From contig JARFXM010000004.1 in NCBI GenBank assembly GCA_029532625.1, positions 2,232,001-2,296,000 on the forward strand: DNA of 64,000 nucleotides. The letters run 5' to 3'. The stretch's first letter is position 1; each line of letters begins with the position of its first letter. A program made the translations under genes and the position numbers. Positions 54,838 to 64,000 of this stretch are shown here, in pieces. The notes beneath the pieces were generated by a model. It saw nothing but the letters and a program-made list of their open reading frames with translations, ran no database searches and had not been told where the DNA came from. This stretch comes from Lomentospora prolificans. Taxonomy: Eukaryota; Ascomycota; Sordariomycetes; Microascales; Microascaceae.

Positions 54838-57800
54838 TCATGAGGACCCCAAGATCCTCGCGTAAGCATCTTCCACCTCTCCTGCTAATTCTAGAAGCGA
54901 CACGATGACGATCTGATGAGTCAAATTCGGTAGCCGATCCCTGTGTAAACCAATCCATTCAAGAGGCGGCGTGGCCTCCCCCATGTCTCTGAGCTGCGGC
55001 GTCTCGATGATGGGCTCCTCCAACGCAAGGTACTCATACTTGCTCTGTGGTACGTTCACCTCCGCCGTAATCTTCTTTTGTTTTTGCTGCTCCGAAGAGC
55101 CATCGCCACCGCCCTCGTCACCCGGCCCATCTGGAACCCCCGTCACCTTTATAGCCGTGACTGCTAGTTCCTTGCCCCAAGTTTGCTCAAGCGTCTTGGT
55201 GTGATTGGCCCACATGCCTCGTATGTAGCTGATGCGAGAGTAGTTCCATCCCACCTCCACCTTGCCTTCAAATGCGCTCTTGAAAATGTAATCGATGCGC
55301 TTGTCCTTGGGTGACTGCCACGTTTCCATTGCCGCATGTACCCGAGGCACTTTGAGAATGGTGCCGCCACGGGAGCCAGTGGCACGTCCTACTACATCCT
55401 CCACAGAAATCTCATTTAGCGTTTTAGGCGCCTCGATGTTGCGCACACCGGCAAGGCCGATTCTGAGTTGTCCTAGAGTGAGATCCAAAATGCTGTGGAC
55501 GCGACGTTGGGCAATGTTTGCGGCGAATCTAGCTTGTGCATCAAGCGCTTCCATCTTGAAGACTTGGTGGTCCGAAAAGGTACTTGGGAACACGCCAAGG
55601 TTTAGCGCCTTCAGCGTAACGACGACGTCCGTATCCAACGAAATCGGCGACTTCGCAAGAGTGTCATCTTCCGGAAGTTTCGGTAACCGGCTTGACTGTT
55701 GTGATGACGAAACCAAAGAGGATGACTTTCGCCTCATAAACCTCTCAATTTCCTTAAGAGACGTCTCAAAATTGCCTCTTCGCTCCTGGATGAGCTTTTG
55801 AATCGCCTGGTATAGCGCAACTACCTGGGCCGCCGATGTGGTAGTTCCAAACACTTGAATCGCCTCGCCATCGAAGATGGCCACGAGTCGGTCACCGTTC
55901 CCCATGGAGCGTCGGACGTTGTACATGAGAAACTCTAGCGATGTAATATCAGCGACGAGGAACGCCTGATAGTCGAACGCAGCTTTCAGACGGAACTGGC
56001 TAAAGCTGATGGATGCTTGGACCAAAGGTGTCTCGTTTAACGCCTTTTCTCGCAGAGGCCACTGAATGAAAGTGCGGAGTCGAAAATCCTGTAAAGCGAC
56101 AAACCCGCTGAGGCGGCCGGTGCAATCAGCACCTATACGATCGAAACCAAGGCATAAATTCTGCTCCCAGTCCGACGTCTTCTTTGACGAAACCCAGAAG
56201 TCATTAATAGCGAAGACGGATTTGCCAATCGCCTGCCCAAGGTCAACGCCAATTTTCAAAGAGCTAACCGAGACTGTCGCGGTCCAAGGAAACGCCGCTG
56301 TTGCAGCTACCTGTTGATACCTCTGGACCAGGTGCCCTTGAGAGGTTTCAGTCTGTAGTTTTGTGACGGTGGCCACGGACACTTGGCGTATCTCCGCGGG
56401 GTACCAAATTTCTCTAAATAGGAGGAAGTCCTGCAACTGCTTGGCGTTGATGGCAATCTTAGTGGGACTGACTTTCAGGATTGCAGACACCCCGCTCCTA
56501 CCACTATAGTGCTTGCTGTTCATCAGCGACAGCACGATGGACTCGACCTCAAAGCTCCCAGTAGATTCCCTTGAGTACACGTGCTGAACTGAAGCTTGAA
56601 GATTGCTGATGGCGGAGGAGATGGCAAGAAAGTTGCCAGCTTCGTTAGACCTAACGGTATTGACGGTGAGATAGATATCCTCGAAGTGAGTAGTAGCCGC
56701 AACACGAGCAATAGGTTGGCAGCTCAAGGTAAATTCCTGTTTACAGATTCGTAGGCCCAAATTCAGTCTTAAGCGTCCCAATACTTCATCTGCATCAGCT
56801 GTCAGCAGTTTGTCTTCCTCGCCCTGTTTCGATGAGGCAGTAGGTAGTGTAGTCGTAGTGCGGCCGTCTTCGTCATTGCTAACAACGTCCTTGATACTCG
56901 ATGTTATATCCATGACTAACGGAACAACTGAAGGATATAGCACGTTACTCGATTCCTCGATCTTAACCTCGCCGCAAAGCGAAGGGTCGTCTTTGTCATT
57001 GTCTCTATACTCCATCTTCCATGCCAGGCCCGGGGAGCGAAGGGATATGCTGCCTCCCGTGTCGTCGGAGAATTGTCCATACTTTCCCCCGGCGCTTGCC
57101 CGTCCGTGCCGAGCCTGCGGCCTCTGAGTCTCTATGGGTCTCTTTGCGGACATGTGAACTACTGCGCCGGCAAAGTCAGCATCGATCAGAATAGACTCCA
57201 AACGCTTGGTACCCATAATATTCCGGGCGGTGGCAGGCTCCTCTGGCTTTGTGGATGAGATCCCGGTGTTCCAGTTCTGGGATGCTTGCTGCACATTATT
57301 GATGGATAGCGTAATAGATTTCTTGAGGTTGAAGGCCGGGAGGATGAAGCCGGAGGTAAGGCGCAGATCGAGTGACTTTCCTACGGCCTGGAAGGCCAGG
57401 CGTCGTGAATTAGAGGTAGAAAAGTAGGCAACCTTGAAAACAACCTCGGGTAAGAGAGCCGAGTGGTGTGAGCGCACAGTCGGATCGAAACCAGGCGGCA
57501 CCATCTGAAGTTGGAAATTCTGAATAGCAAGCCTTGCTGACTTGGTCTTGCGTGTTCCAAACTCTAAAAGCTTGATGGATAGGACAAGATCTTCCTCACC
57601 AGGCCGGAAAGACTCCAAATCTGCGATCAACCACCTAATTCGAGCATTATGGACTTCGAACTGGTACACGATTGAAGAGAGGAAAGCATCGATTAAGTCC
57701 GCCTCATCTGCTTCTTCTTGGTCGTTGATCGCAATCTTTGGCTTTGTCTGTCGCAGTTTCCGTAGATACTCTAGCTCTCTTGAGGTATCCAGATCTTTGA

Positions 57801-60800
57801 TCTTATCCCCTAGATATCCCAATACATCTACAAGCGTAGATATCGTCTCAGGCGACAAGTTGACTTCGAAGCCGTCACTTCTAAAACTGAACGCCCGTTC
57901 GTCTTCGCCATCAGCTCCATGGCGCGTAGTCGCGGATATCAGTGCACTGGAGGAGACATTGCCGCACGACTTCATTTCTCCCTCGCGCCCTTTGCGCAAA
58001 TCAAGTAACATCTGACCAACATGGATGTGCAGCTCCGGATGCTCTAGAATAGGGCCCCGTGCCTCAACTTGGTTGGACATTTCAAGGTGCACCTTACCAA
58101 GACAAGCTAGCAAATGCGCAATTGGTTGGGTGTTCAAGTCAAGAGGGGTCGTCCCTGCAATTTCAAGGCCAGCCAGCGTAATGTGGACAGTGTAGACAAT
58201 CCGCGATTGCGTGGACAACACAGTTGTGGTCTCGATAACGGCATCAGATTCAAACAAATCCTCCACGTGTGCGCTAATGCTTTGCACTTGTTCCTGAATG
58301 TCGTGAATTGCGTTGGATATTTCTGGACGGTTGAGAGCCTTGAGAAGACTATATACGGCTGATGCATCAAGTTGGATAAGCTCCATCGACGCAAAAAGGG
58401 CTAATGCATGTTCTGAATCTCCAATGTGGCTTGTAAGGCGACCATTCATAGGTGGGATGCTCAAGAGGGATATGCTCCTTGGCTCGTTGTTGACCTCAAT
58501 CTGGATCTCATGGGAGTTCTCGCTAATATCGAAGTCAAAGATGAGTTCCTTGCCAAAATTGGCGGCAACGGCAGCTCTGGAGACCACTCCCGATATGTTA
58601 TAAGTGAGAGATTGGAGAAGGGGGATACCGATCCTATACTCGTCTAAAAAGAGCGCCACGTTCACCCTATAGGCAGACAGGCGCTCGGCGATCTTCTTGC
58701 TACGCCTCCTAGGCTTCGGGGATGACCTAGGAAGTTGGTTCTTGAGGCGGTAGAGTTGCGTAGCTTCGTCTCTTACTAAGAGGTCTAAAACCTCGAGGAG
58801 AGCAATAGGATCTTGCTTGACTATAAGAGTGAGGCTCTTGCTGCTCGCTGTAGACTTGACGGTATGTGAGTCGATCGAGTCAATCAACTGCATTGTATGT
58901 GAAATGAAGAGGCTGGGCTCCTGAAGTTGAAACATTCCGAGTAATTGGGCGTGGCTGTGAAGCCTTGAGTTTATGCCGTGGCAGCTCAAGAGAAAGTTTG
59001 TACCTCTTCCGCCAGTGCTAACATCATGCCTTAGGAATGATATAGTAAGGTCATGCGCAAGCAACTTCGCGCTCATATTAATTGTATCCACCGCGATCGC
59101 GCTTCGCCTAAGTGAAAAGACCACATGGAATGCCTGCGGCGTTTTTGGGGGGGATACGAGTGGTTCGCTTTGAGATGACCAATTTAAGGGAGGTTCTTCA
59201 TTTGCAAGATTCTCCGAGTAGAGACGTAGAACGTTGTTCGCCAGCTCGCAAAGTTCCCAGTTAATATTGGCTGCCACTTCTTCGCAACAAATGTTTAGAA
59301 CAGTCAACGGGCCCTCGACGTCCTGGAATGCTTCGGACCAATCGTGCCTTTCACTATTCCGCTCCAGCCTTGCAGTAAGGTCAAGAATGGTAGTCTTGTT
59401 CTCTTTTGGTCCAGGATCTAAGACCAGCTCTATCTCTTCAATCTGGCAGGCACCGAGCAAGGGAAGAGCATTTTCAAGAGAGGGTTTGCCATCCGGTAGG
59501 GCGAAGACTGCCCTTAGCAGCACGGACTCTACCAAGTTGCCCAAATCCCAGCTTCGCCACTTCTGGAATGCGCTCATTACTTCCATAGCTGCATTCGAAG
59601 GAGGGATGGGGTGTGAACCCCAACAGGAGAGGTAAAGCGCCTCCTGCTCTTCGAGACTCATATCGCACCAAGTCTGTCTGAGGCGAAGAATTAATTTCCA
59701 GGAATCGAATGTGCGGAGGTGGGACTCGGCGGACCGTAACACAGCAGATGGTCGGGTGAAAAAAGGCGCATCACCAGACTGGTTACTTAAGACGGCCAAA
59801 TGATGTACAAGAAACCTAATGCGATCCTTGCTCGTCGCCAATACATCTGAAAAGAGACGGTCCATCTCAGTTACCACCAAGTTAGTCCGATGAATAAGTC
59901 CAGCAAGATAGTCAATCTTCCCTGAGGCTGTACTAGCTCTGACGGCGCCGATAGATGCGTCCAGATAAATAACGTCACGAGATCCCATGGATACCACCGC
60001 CTCTTCGATTTGAGCCATGACGGCTGGCTGAGTCTCGTTCATTTCCGGGAAGCGCTCGGATGCTGTGACTTCTGCGGAACCTAAACGAAGGTGGAGAGAT
60101 CTGCGAGACTCCGTAGTTGCAAATTTGAAAGGATCTTCCCATTTCGTAGTGCCCCTAGTCACAAAGACAAGATTGCGCAAAACAGCATCATACTGATCCT
60201 GAGCGGGACCAGTTGTATTCTGGGTTTCTGCCTCTGTAGTGTTGATGAAACGAATACTCGCACTCGGGAGCCTTATCATCAGATCGGTGACATTCCCGCG
60301 GACCTTTGCTAGTCTCTTCAGGTCAACAATCTCGGTCATAGAACTCATCTGCAATTCATCAAGAGCATCTTCTGGTGAGGATGGTTGAAGTGCTGATAGC
60401 AAAGAAGCCGCATAGTGGACGGACACCGGATTGAGAAAACCAGAAATGCCTGAAGGAAACTCGACGATGAAACTAGTGTAAAGATGATCTTCGCTAAGGA
60501 TTTCCGGGTCAATGTCTTCAAGATCAAGCTCCAGCACATCAAAGGGATCGGCTTCTTGGGGTTCTACGCTTGGGATTGCAGCATCTGCGGCGTTTGGTCG
60601 GAGATTTTCCAGCGGAAAATGTGGTGGGTAATATTGGCTTGAGAATGTAACAGCAGATGGCCGGCTAGCATCACCATGAGTATTGTCGGCAAGCGCACTG
60701 TAGAATGCGGAATGTCGCTCAGACGACGTTGAGAATTCCCGCAGATGCATCGCAGTCCGCTCCGGACCTATAAGACCAAGCGAGACCTTACCACGGCTGC

Positions 60801-63800
60801 GTGACCGTGACGGGTCGGTACGTACCACGCTATGCTGGCTACCGCTAGACAGGCTCAAGAATGAGGTCTGTCTTTCTATAGACGGCATTGGCCTTGATAA
60901 AGTGCTAGTCTTGGCGGACTTCCCATCCTCTTGAGGAAGAATATTTGAGATGGGCCCGGGCATCGGGGGCAACCCTTGAGCTGGGGGTTCCATCAGGGTA
61001 GGTTGGAACTCATCTAGGAGCCCCGGAAGTAACAGGAACTGGGTCCTCCGGGTACGCTCGTCCTCGCGTCTCACGAGCTCTTGTTGTAGCTTCCGCTCTT
61101 GGGAGAACTCAAACTTGCGACCAATCATTGAAACTTGAACACTGGTTCGAAGCAGTGCCTCGGCAGCAATATCGTGCCGATATCGCGATTTGTGTCGAGC
61201 GGCTGTTTCTGAATCCAGACATGCGAGCTGAACGTTGGGGACGGTCACATTCGCTCGTTTAGAGTAGTGAGTTCTCGCCCAGTCATTGAAGTCAACGTCG
61301 ATAGAATCCGTGGAAAACAAATAGGCAGCTTCATCCACGTGCAACCAGACCTTAACCGATTCAACCGATACGGTCAGGAATGTCACGTCATAAAATATCA
61401 AGGATGAGTAGGGAACAAGGGCGTTTTCTTCGTCATCGAACCCAAAAAGGAAGGCTTTTCCACCCCGAGCAAGAGAGGTAAGAAACTCGGCAGTGCACTC
61501 CCCGGTGACTGCGCCCACGGCCAAATCCCAAATGCAGAGGTAGGTGGGCTCTGCCGGCGGGAGGCCAAAGAGTCGATGCCCATACACACTGAGACCATCG
61601 ATGAACATCTGCGTTGACGTCGGAGATGGGGTTGTAACACCATCCGTTTGCTCCCCCGGCCCTAGCGCCAGGTTCAAAGGGCCTACAGATAACTCAAGAT
61701 CCATGTAGTAGTTTGTAAATCGGAGATCAACACCCAAGCAGGCAGTTTCCACTTGGATATTATTACATGCATCATATAGGTTGGTTGGCAAGAAAAGCCG
61801 GGGATCGTCCACACGAACATTGAGGATGACATCCAAGTCATTAGATACCTGATGAGGAGGTTGATTCTGTTGAAGAGGCACAGGCTCTGATTCTTGCCGT
61901 AATGACTCCTGGTACTCTTCCAAAGTCCGGAAGTGCACATGTTCGCCAAAGTAGTTGTCCTTCAGCAATAGAAGGTACCTGACAAGAAAGCCATAAGCCG
62001 TAACGATAGGAGATTGTCCTGATATGTTGAGGATTAGGGTATCGGTGTTGGCAGGCGATGTCGTCGCATTATAGTGATATTCACCGCTTACAACAGCGCT
62101 TTCAGCTTGGCCCAAAGTCTTAGAACGAATGAAGGTTGCTTGTGTATTGGAGAGGGGTAAGTGAAGAGCTGCCTCAAGGCTCTCCGCCTTGATCTCGAAA
62201 GGGACATGGTTCTTCGGTGGCCGGAAAATATCAACAGGGATTGAAACGGAGGTATGCAGAACGTTGCTCGAGAGGATTAGGTAGGTGTTGTCTTCTAGTG
62301 AGGTGGGATTGTTGATGACATTGGCGTCGTTGACATTGAAGAAGACTTTAACATGGTTGAAATTGAGGTTGATGTCATACTTGAACGGCGTAAAGACGAG
62401 GTAATCCGGTGGCGGTCCAGTTGTCCAGTCATCCACCAAATCGATGAGAAGAAAAACATGATCTCTCAGCAGGAACAATTCAAGATTATCGCTTGTAATA
62501 TCAAAACGCCAGGTCCGCAGCGTATTCCATTTCAATGGAGACGATAAATCACACGCAATATGCTGCGGTCCAGATCTCCACATGAGTTCATGATTGACGC
62601 TGCTCGACAGCTCGGTTTCTGGCAAATCAACATCTACGACAGTTGAGTAGCCACCTGGACCTGCAAGCATATCCATAGTATAGGATATAGTTGCATTTGC
62701 TGAGACTCTCAAGTCAAGCCAACCAGCAGGTCGGATTCGGGACGGATCATTAATGTCTGGCTCCTTCTTTTCGCGGTTTCGCTGCTTTCTCTTTTGCCCA
62801 GGCTGCCTCGGCTGGGTGGGCGGAACTTTTCCCTTGAATCGCCAGTTTTTAGATGGTTCCCTGGTGGGAACTCGGACGGTTACCTCTTTATCGAGCTCAA
62901 CGTAGAGAGTGAACTTTGTGGCAAGCCTGTACTCCCCGAGTTTCAATCGCTGCGCAGGAATAGCATCCTTGCAAACGGAAGGAAAGAAAAACCGTTGGAG
63001 TTCCGCACGTTGGCGGTCCGCCCAAGGTCCATAGTTAACCGTTCCCCCTTGTATCGATAGGTGAATGCCCCATGCCGGGGGAGCGTCACCATTGATATCG
63101 TCGGACTGGTTCGATATCTGGGTCACTTTGGCAGGTATATCCCAAAATAACGTCATTGTCGCAGAAGGGCTATCAACGATCGTCGGAACTGCAGCATACT
63201 CCACAGACGCCCAGCGTGCCTTGTCCTCCATATCATCGTGAAGATACCTTGATAGACCCTGCCAGCTATCGCCTCCTGGAAGGTATGCGGGTAAAGCCCC
63301 TTCACTTCGAGTGGGTGATAGGGATTCAACCGACTTCCTCCAGAAGGGAACTAAGTTCCTTAGGCTTCTCGTAAGCCTCCGACCACTGCGCAGTAAGAAT
63401 GTTCTCTTTTTAACGGGTGGGGCATCCGGCGCCGGGCGCTTGCCTCGTGTCGCACGCGACTCTTGGTCCTCCCTGAAGTCTGCATTTGGCCTCATTTCAA
63501 CTACTGGGTGGCGGAAATTGAACTTAAAGAGTTGTCGGTAGGGATCCGCTGAGCCCGACTCAGCAGCGTCAACTTCTCCCGACACCGCCTCTGCTTTCAC
63601 GATAAGGACTGCTTTGGTATTTTCATTTCCCATAACAAGCGCGGCGGTACGACATTCCACGTGAATTGGGAAGAAATGCAGCAGGAAAGGCAACTCTGTG
63701 CCTTCCGAGGAGACGCTATCTGCTGATGCGTCCCCGCCTTCTTTGTGCTCCTGGACGCTGTTTGGATTTGGCGGCTTCCCATAATGGCGCATTGAGGCAC

Positions 63801-64000
63801 TTGAGGCGCCTAATTGATCCACACAGGTGGTTTTCTCCCGCGTCGAGCCCTCGGTTCCCACGTCAGTGGTAGATTTGTCCTCGGACAGGTTACGTAGTAT
63901 TCCATCATAAACGGGGCTCCTATTGTAGACAAACCATTCCAAACCGTTCAGAGACACGTTTATTCGACACGGTAGGTCCGCATTACGGCGCTTCTCAATC
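54838..64000 (-). CDS. Csf1/BLTP1-type bridge-like lipid transfer protein, partial
   Basis: A very large frame without introns, open from the right edge to a stop at 54838, about 3050 aa. It matches the fungal Csf1 family (human BLTP1/KIAA1109, fly Tweek), rod-shaped proteins that carry phospholipids between the ER and other membranes. The opening region (DLPCRINVSLNGLEWFVYNR) corresponds to a part of yeast Csf1 about 140 residues from its start, so the membrane-anchored N-terminus lies outside the window. Other family blocks are WGIHLSIQGGTVNYGPWADR, LDLRVSANATISYTMDM, SSVNHELMWRS, VNDANVINNPTSLEDNTYL, SVYGHRLFGLPPAEPTYLCI and, at the end, ATPPLEWIGLHRDRLPNLTH with VEDAYARILGSS. The region around 61000-60400 is a low-complexity insert. 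Confidence 0.93.
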   Translation of the reverse strand, partial: IEKRRNADLPCRINVSLNGLEWFVYNRSPVYDGILRNLSEDKSTTDVGTEGSTREKTTCVDQLGASSASMRHYGKPPNPNSVQEHKEGGDASADSVSSEGTELPFLLHFFPIHVECRTAALVMGNENTKAVLIVKAEAVSGEVDAAESGSADPYRQLFKFNFRHPVVEMRPNADFREDQESRATRGKRPAPDAPPVKKRTFLLRSGRRLTRSLRNLVPFWRKSVESLSPTRSEGALPAYLPGGDSWQGLSRYLHDDMEDKARWASVEYAAVPTIVDSPSATMTLFWDIPAKVTQISNQSDDINGDAPPAWGIHLSIQGGTVNYGPWADRQRAELQRFFFPSVCKDAIPAQRLKLGEYRLATKFTLYVELDKEVTVRVPTREPSKNWRFKGKVPPTQPRQPGQKRKQRNREKKEPDINDPSRIRPAGWLDLRVSANATISYTMDMLAGPGGYSTVVDVDLPETELSSSVNHELMWRSGPQHIACDLSSPLKWNTLRTWRFDITSDNLELFLLRDHVFLLIDLVDDWTTGPPPDYLVFTPFKYDINLNFNHVKVFFNVNDANVINNPTSLEDNTYLILSSNVLHTSVSIPVDIFRPPKNHVPFEIKAESLEAALHLPLSNTQATFIRSKTLGQAESAVVSGEYHYNATTSPANTDTLILNISGQSPIVTAYGFLVRYLLLLKDNYFGEHVHFRTLEEYQESLRQESEPVPLQQNQPPHQVSNDLDVILNVRVDDPRLFLPTNLYDACNNIQVETACLGVDLRFTNYYMDLELSVGPLNLALGPGEQTDGVTTPSPTSTQMFIDGLSVYGHRLFGLPPAEPTYLCIWDLAVGAVTGECTAEFLTSLARGGKAFLFGFDDEENALVPYSSLIFYDVTFLTVSVESVKVWLHVDEAAYLFSTDSIDVDFNDWARTHYSKRANVTVPNVQLACLDSETAARHKSRYRHDIAAEALLRTSVQVSMIGRKFEFSQERKLQQELVRREDERTRRTQFLLLPGLLDEFQPTLMEPPAQGLPPMPGPISNILPQEDGKSAKTSTLSRPMPSIERQTSFLSLSSGSQHSVVRTDPSRSRSRGKVSLGLIGPERTAMHLREFSTSSERHSAFYSALADNTHGDASRPSAVTFSSQYYPPHFPLENLRPNAADAAIPSVEPQEADPFDVLELDLEDIDPEILSEDHLYTSFIVEFPSGISGFLNPVSVHYAASLLSALQPSSPEDALDELQMSSMTEIVDLKRLAKVRGNVTDLMIRLPSASIRFINTTEAETQNTTGPAQDQYDAVLRNLVFVTRGTTKWEDPFKFATTESRRSLHLRLGSAEVTASERFPEMNETQPAVMAQIEEAVVSMGSRDVIYLDASIGAVRASTASGKIDYLAGLIHRTNLVVTEMDRLFSDVLATSKDRIRFLVHHLAVLSNQSGDAPFFTRPSAVLRSAESHLRTFDSWKLILRLRQTWCDMSLEEQEALYLSCWGSHPIPPSNAAMEVMSAFQKWRSWDLGNLVESVLLRAVFALPDGKPSLENALPLLGACQIEEIELVLDPGPKENKTTILDLTARLERNSERHDWSEAFQDVEGPLTVLNICCEEVAANINWELCELANNVLRLYSENLANEEPPLNWSSQSEPLVSPPKTPQAFHVVFSLRRSAIAVDTINMSAKLLAHDLTISFLRHDVSTGGRGTNFLLSCHGINSRLHSHAQLLGMFQLQEPSLFISHTMQLIDSIDSHTVKSTASSKSLTLIVKQDPIALLEVLDLLVRDEATQLYRLKNQLPRSSPKPRRRSKKIAERLSAYRVNVALFLDEYRIGIPLLQSLTYNISGVVSRAAVAANFGKELIFDFDISENSHEIQIEVNNEPRSISLLSIPPMNGRLTSHIGDSEHALALFASMELIQLDASAVYSLLKALNRPEISNAIHDIQEQVQSISAHVEDLFESDAVIETTTVLSTQSRIVYTVHITLAGLEIAGTTPLDLNTQPIAHLLACLGKVHLEMSNQVEARGPILEHPELHIHVGQMLLDLRKGREGEMKSCGNVSSSALISATTRHGADGEDERAFSFRSDGFEVNLSPETISTLVDVLGYLGDKIKDLDTSRELEYLRKLRQTKPKIAINDQEEADEADLIDAFLSSIVYQFEVHNARIRWLIADLESFRPGEEDLVLSIKLLEFGTRKTKSARLAIQNFQLQMVPPGFDPTVRSHHSALLPEVVFKVAYFSTSNSRRLAFQAVGKSLDLRLTSGFILPAFNLKKSITLSINNVQQASQNWNTGISSTKPEEPATARNIMGTKRLESILIDADFAGAVVHMSAKRPIETQRPQARHGRASAGGKYGQFSDDTGGSISLRSPGLAWKMEYRDNDKDDPSLCGEVKIEESSNVLYPSVVPLVMDITSSIKDVVSNDEDGRTTTTLPTASSKQGEEDKLLTADADEVLGRLRLNLGLRICKQEFTLSCQPIARVAATTHFEDIYLTVNTVRSNEAGNFLAISSAISNLQASVQHVYSRESTGSFEVESIVLSLMNSKHYSGRSGVSAILKVSPTKIAINAKQLQDFLLFREIWYPAEIRQVSVATVTKLQTETSQGHLVQRYQQVAATAAFPWTATVSVSSLKIGVDLGQAIGKSVFAINDFWVSSKKTSDWEQNLCLGFDRIGADCTGRLSGFVALQDFRLRTFIQWPLREKALNETPLVQASISFSQFRLKAAFDYQAFLVADITSLEFLMYNVRRSMGNGDRLVAIFDGEAIQVFGTTTSAAQVVALYQAIQKLIQERRGNFETSLKEIERFMRRKSSSLVSSSQQSSRLPKLPEDDTLAKSPISLDTDVVVTLKALNLGVFPSTFSDHQVFKMEALDAQARFAANIAQRRVHSILDLTLGQLRIGLAGVRNIEAPKTLNEISVEDVVGRATGSRGGTILKVPRVHAAMETWQSPKDKRIDYIFKSAFEGKVEVGWNYSRISYIRGMWANHTKTLEQTWGKELAVTAIKVTGVPDGPGDEGGGDGSSEQQKQKKITAEVNVPQSKYEYLALEEPIIETPQLRDMGEATPPLEWIGLHRDRLPNLTHQIVIVSLLELAGEVEDAYARILGSS

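Overview
The window is nuclear DNA from a filamentous ascomycete (Pezizomycotina, most likely a Sordariomycete). The evidence is short GT-AG introns (about 50-240 nt) with CTAAC-type branch points, intron-split start codons, and a gene set typical of that group: a FlbE-like developmental regulator, a DUF3425-type bZIP factor, peroxisomal Lon, and a homeodomain plus zinc-finger factor. I see no bacterial operon structure, CRISPR array, integrase or intact transposon.

Layout: 1-4706 gene-free and rich in simple repeats; 4707-7956 (-) peroxisomal Lon protease with an SRL peroxisomal signal; 8717-9772 (+) replication protein A subunit 2; 10298-11319 (-) GNAT acetyltransferase; 11320-16363 gene-free apart from a possible gene remnant at 13610-13861; 16364-17436 (-) isopentenyl-diphosphate isomerase, divergent from 18757-20932 (+) MATE transporter; 21331-22037 (+) LSm4; 22663-22758 (-) tRNA-Ile(AAU) with intron; 23805-25472 (+) unrecognised 555-aa protein; 25903-27831 (-) MFS transporter of the anion:cation symporter type with one frameshift; 28757-29809 (-) FlbE-like regulator; 31548-35370 (-) 1222-aa TALE-homeodomain/C2H2 factor; 39928-41193 (+) bZIP/DUF3425 factor; 43923-45844 (+) methylenetetrahydrofolate reductase; 46728-49259 (-) CCCH/RRM protein related to RBM26/27 and fission yeast Rmn1; 50094-52956 (-) elongation factor 2; 54838 to beyond 64000 (-) Csf1/BLTP1 lipid-transfer protein, missing its N-terminus.

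The genes do not form one pathway. Most are conserved housekeeping genes (replication, splicing, translation, one-carbon metabolism, isoprenoid precursor, peroxisome quality control, lipid transport). Between them lie three likely developmental or transcriptional regulators (FlbE-like, homeodomain/C2H2, bZIP) with large non-coding flanks. Exon boundaries were read by hand from splice signals, reading phase and family likeness; in every multi-exon gene except the MFS transporter the exon lengths sum to an exact multiple of three. I found no convincing undescribed multi-gene system. The most unusual items are a five-copy repeat domain in the homeodomain factor, a stop-free 96-nt intron splitting the bZIP basic region, and an intron whose retention would remove the peroxisomal signal of Lon.
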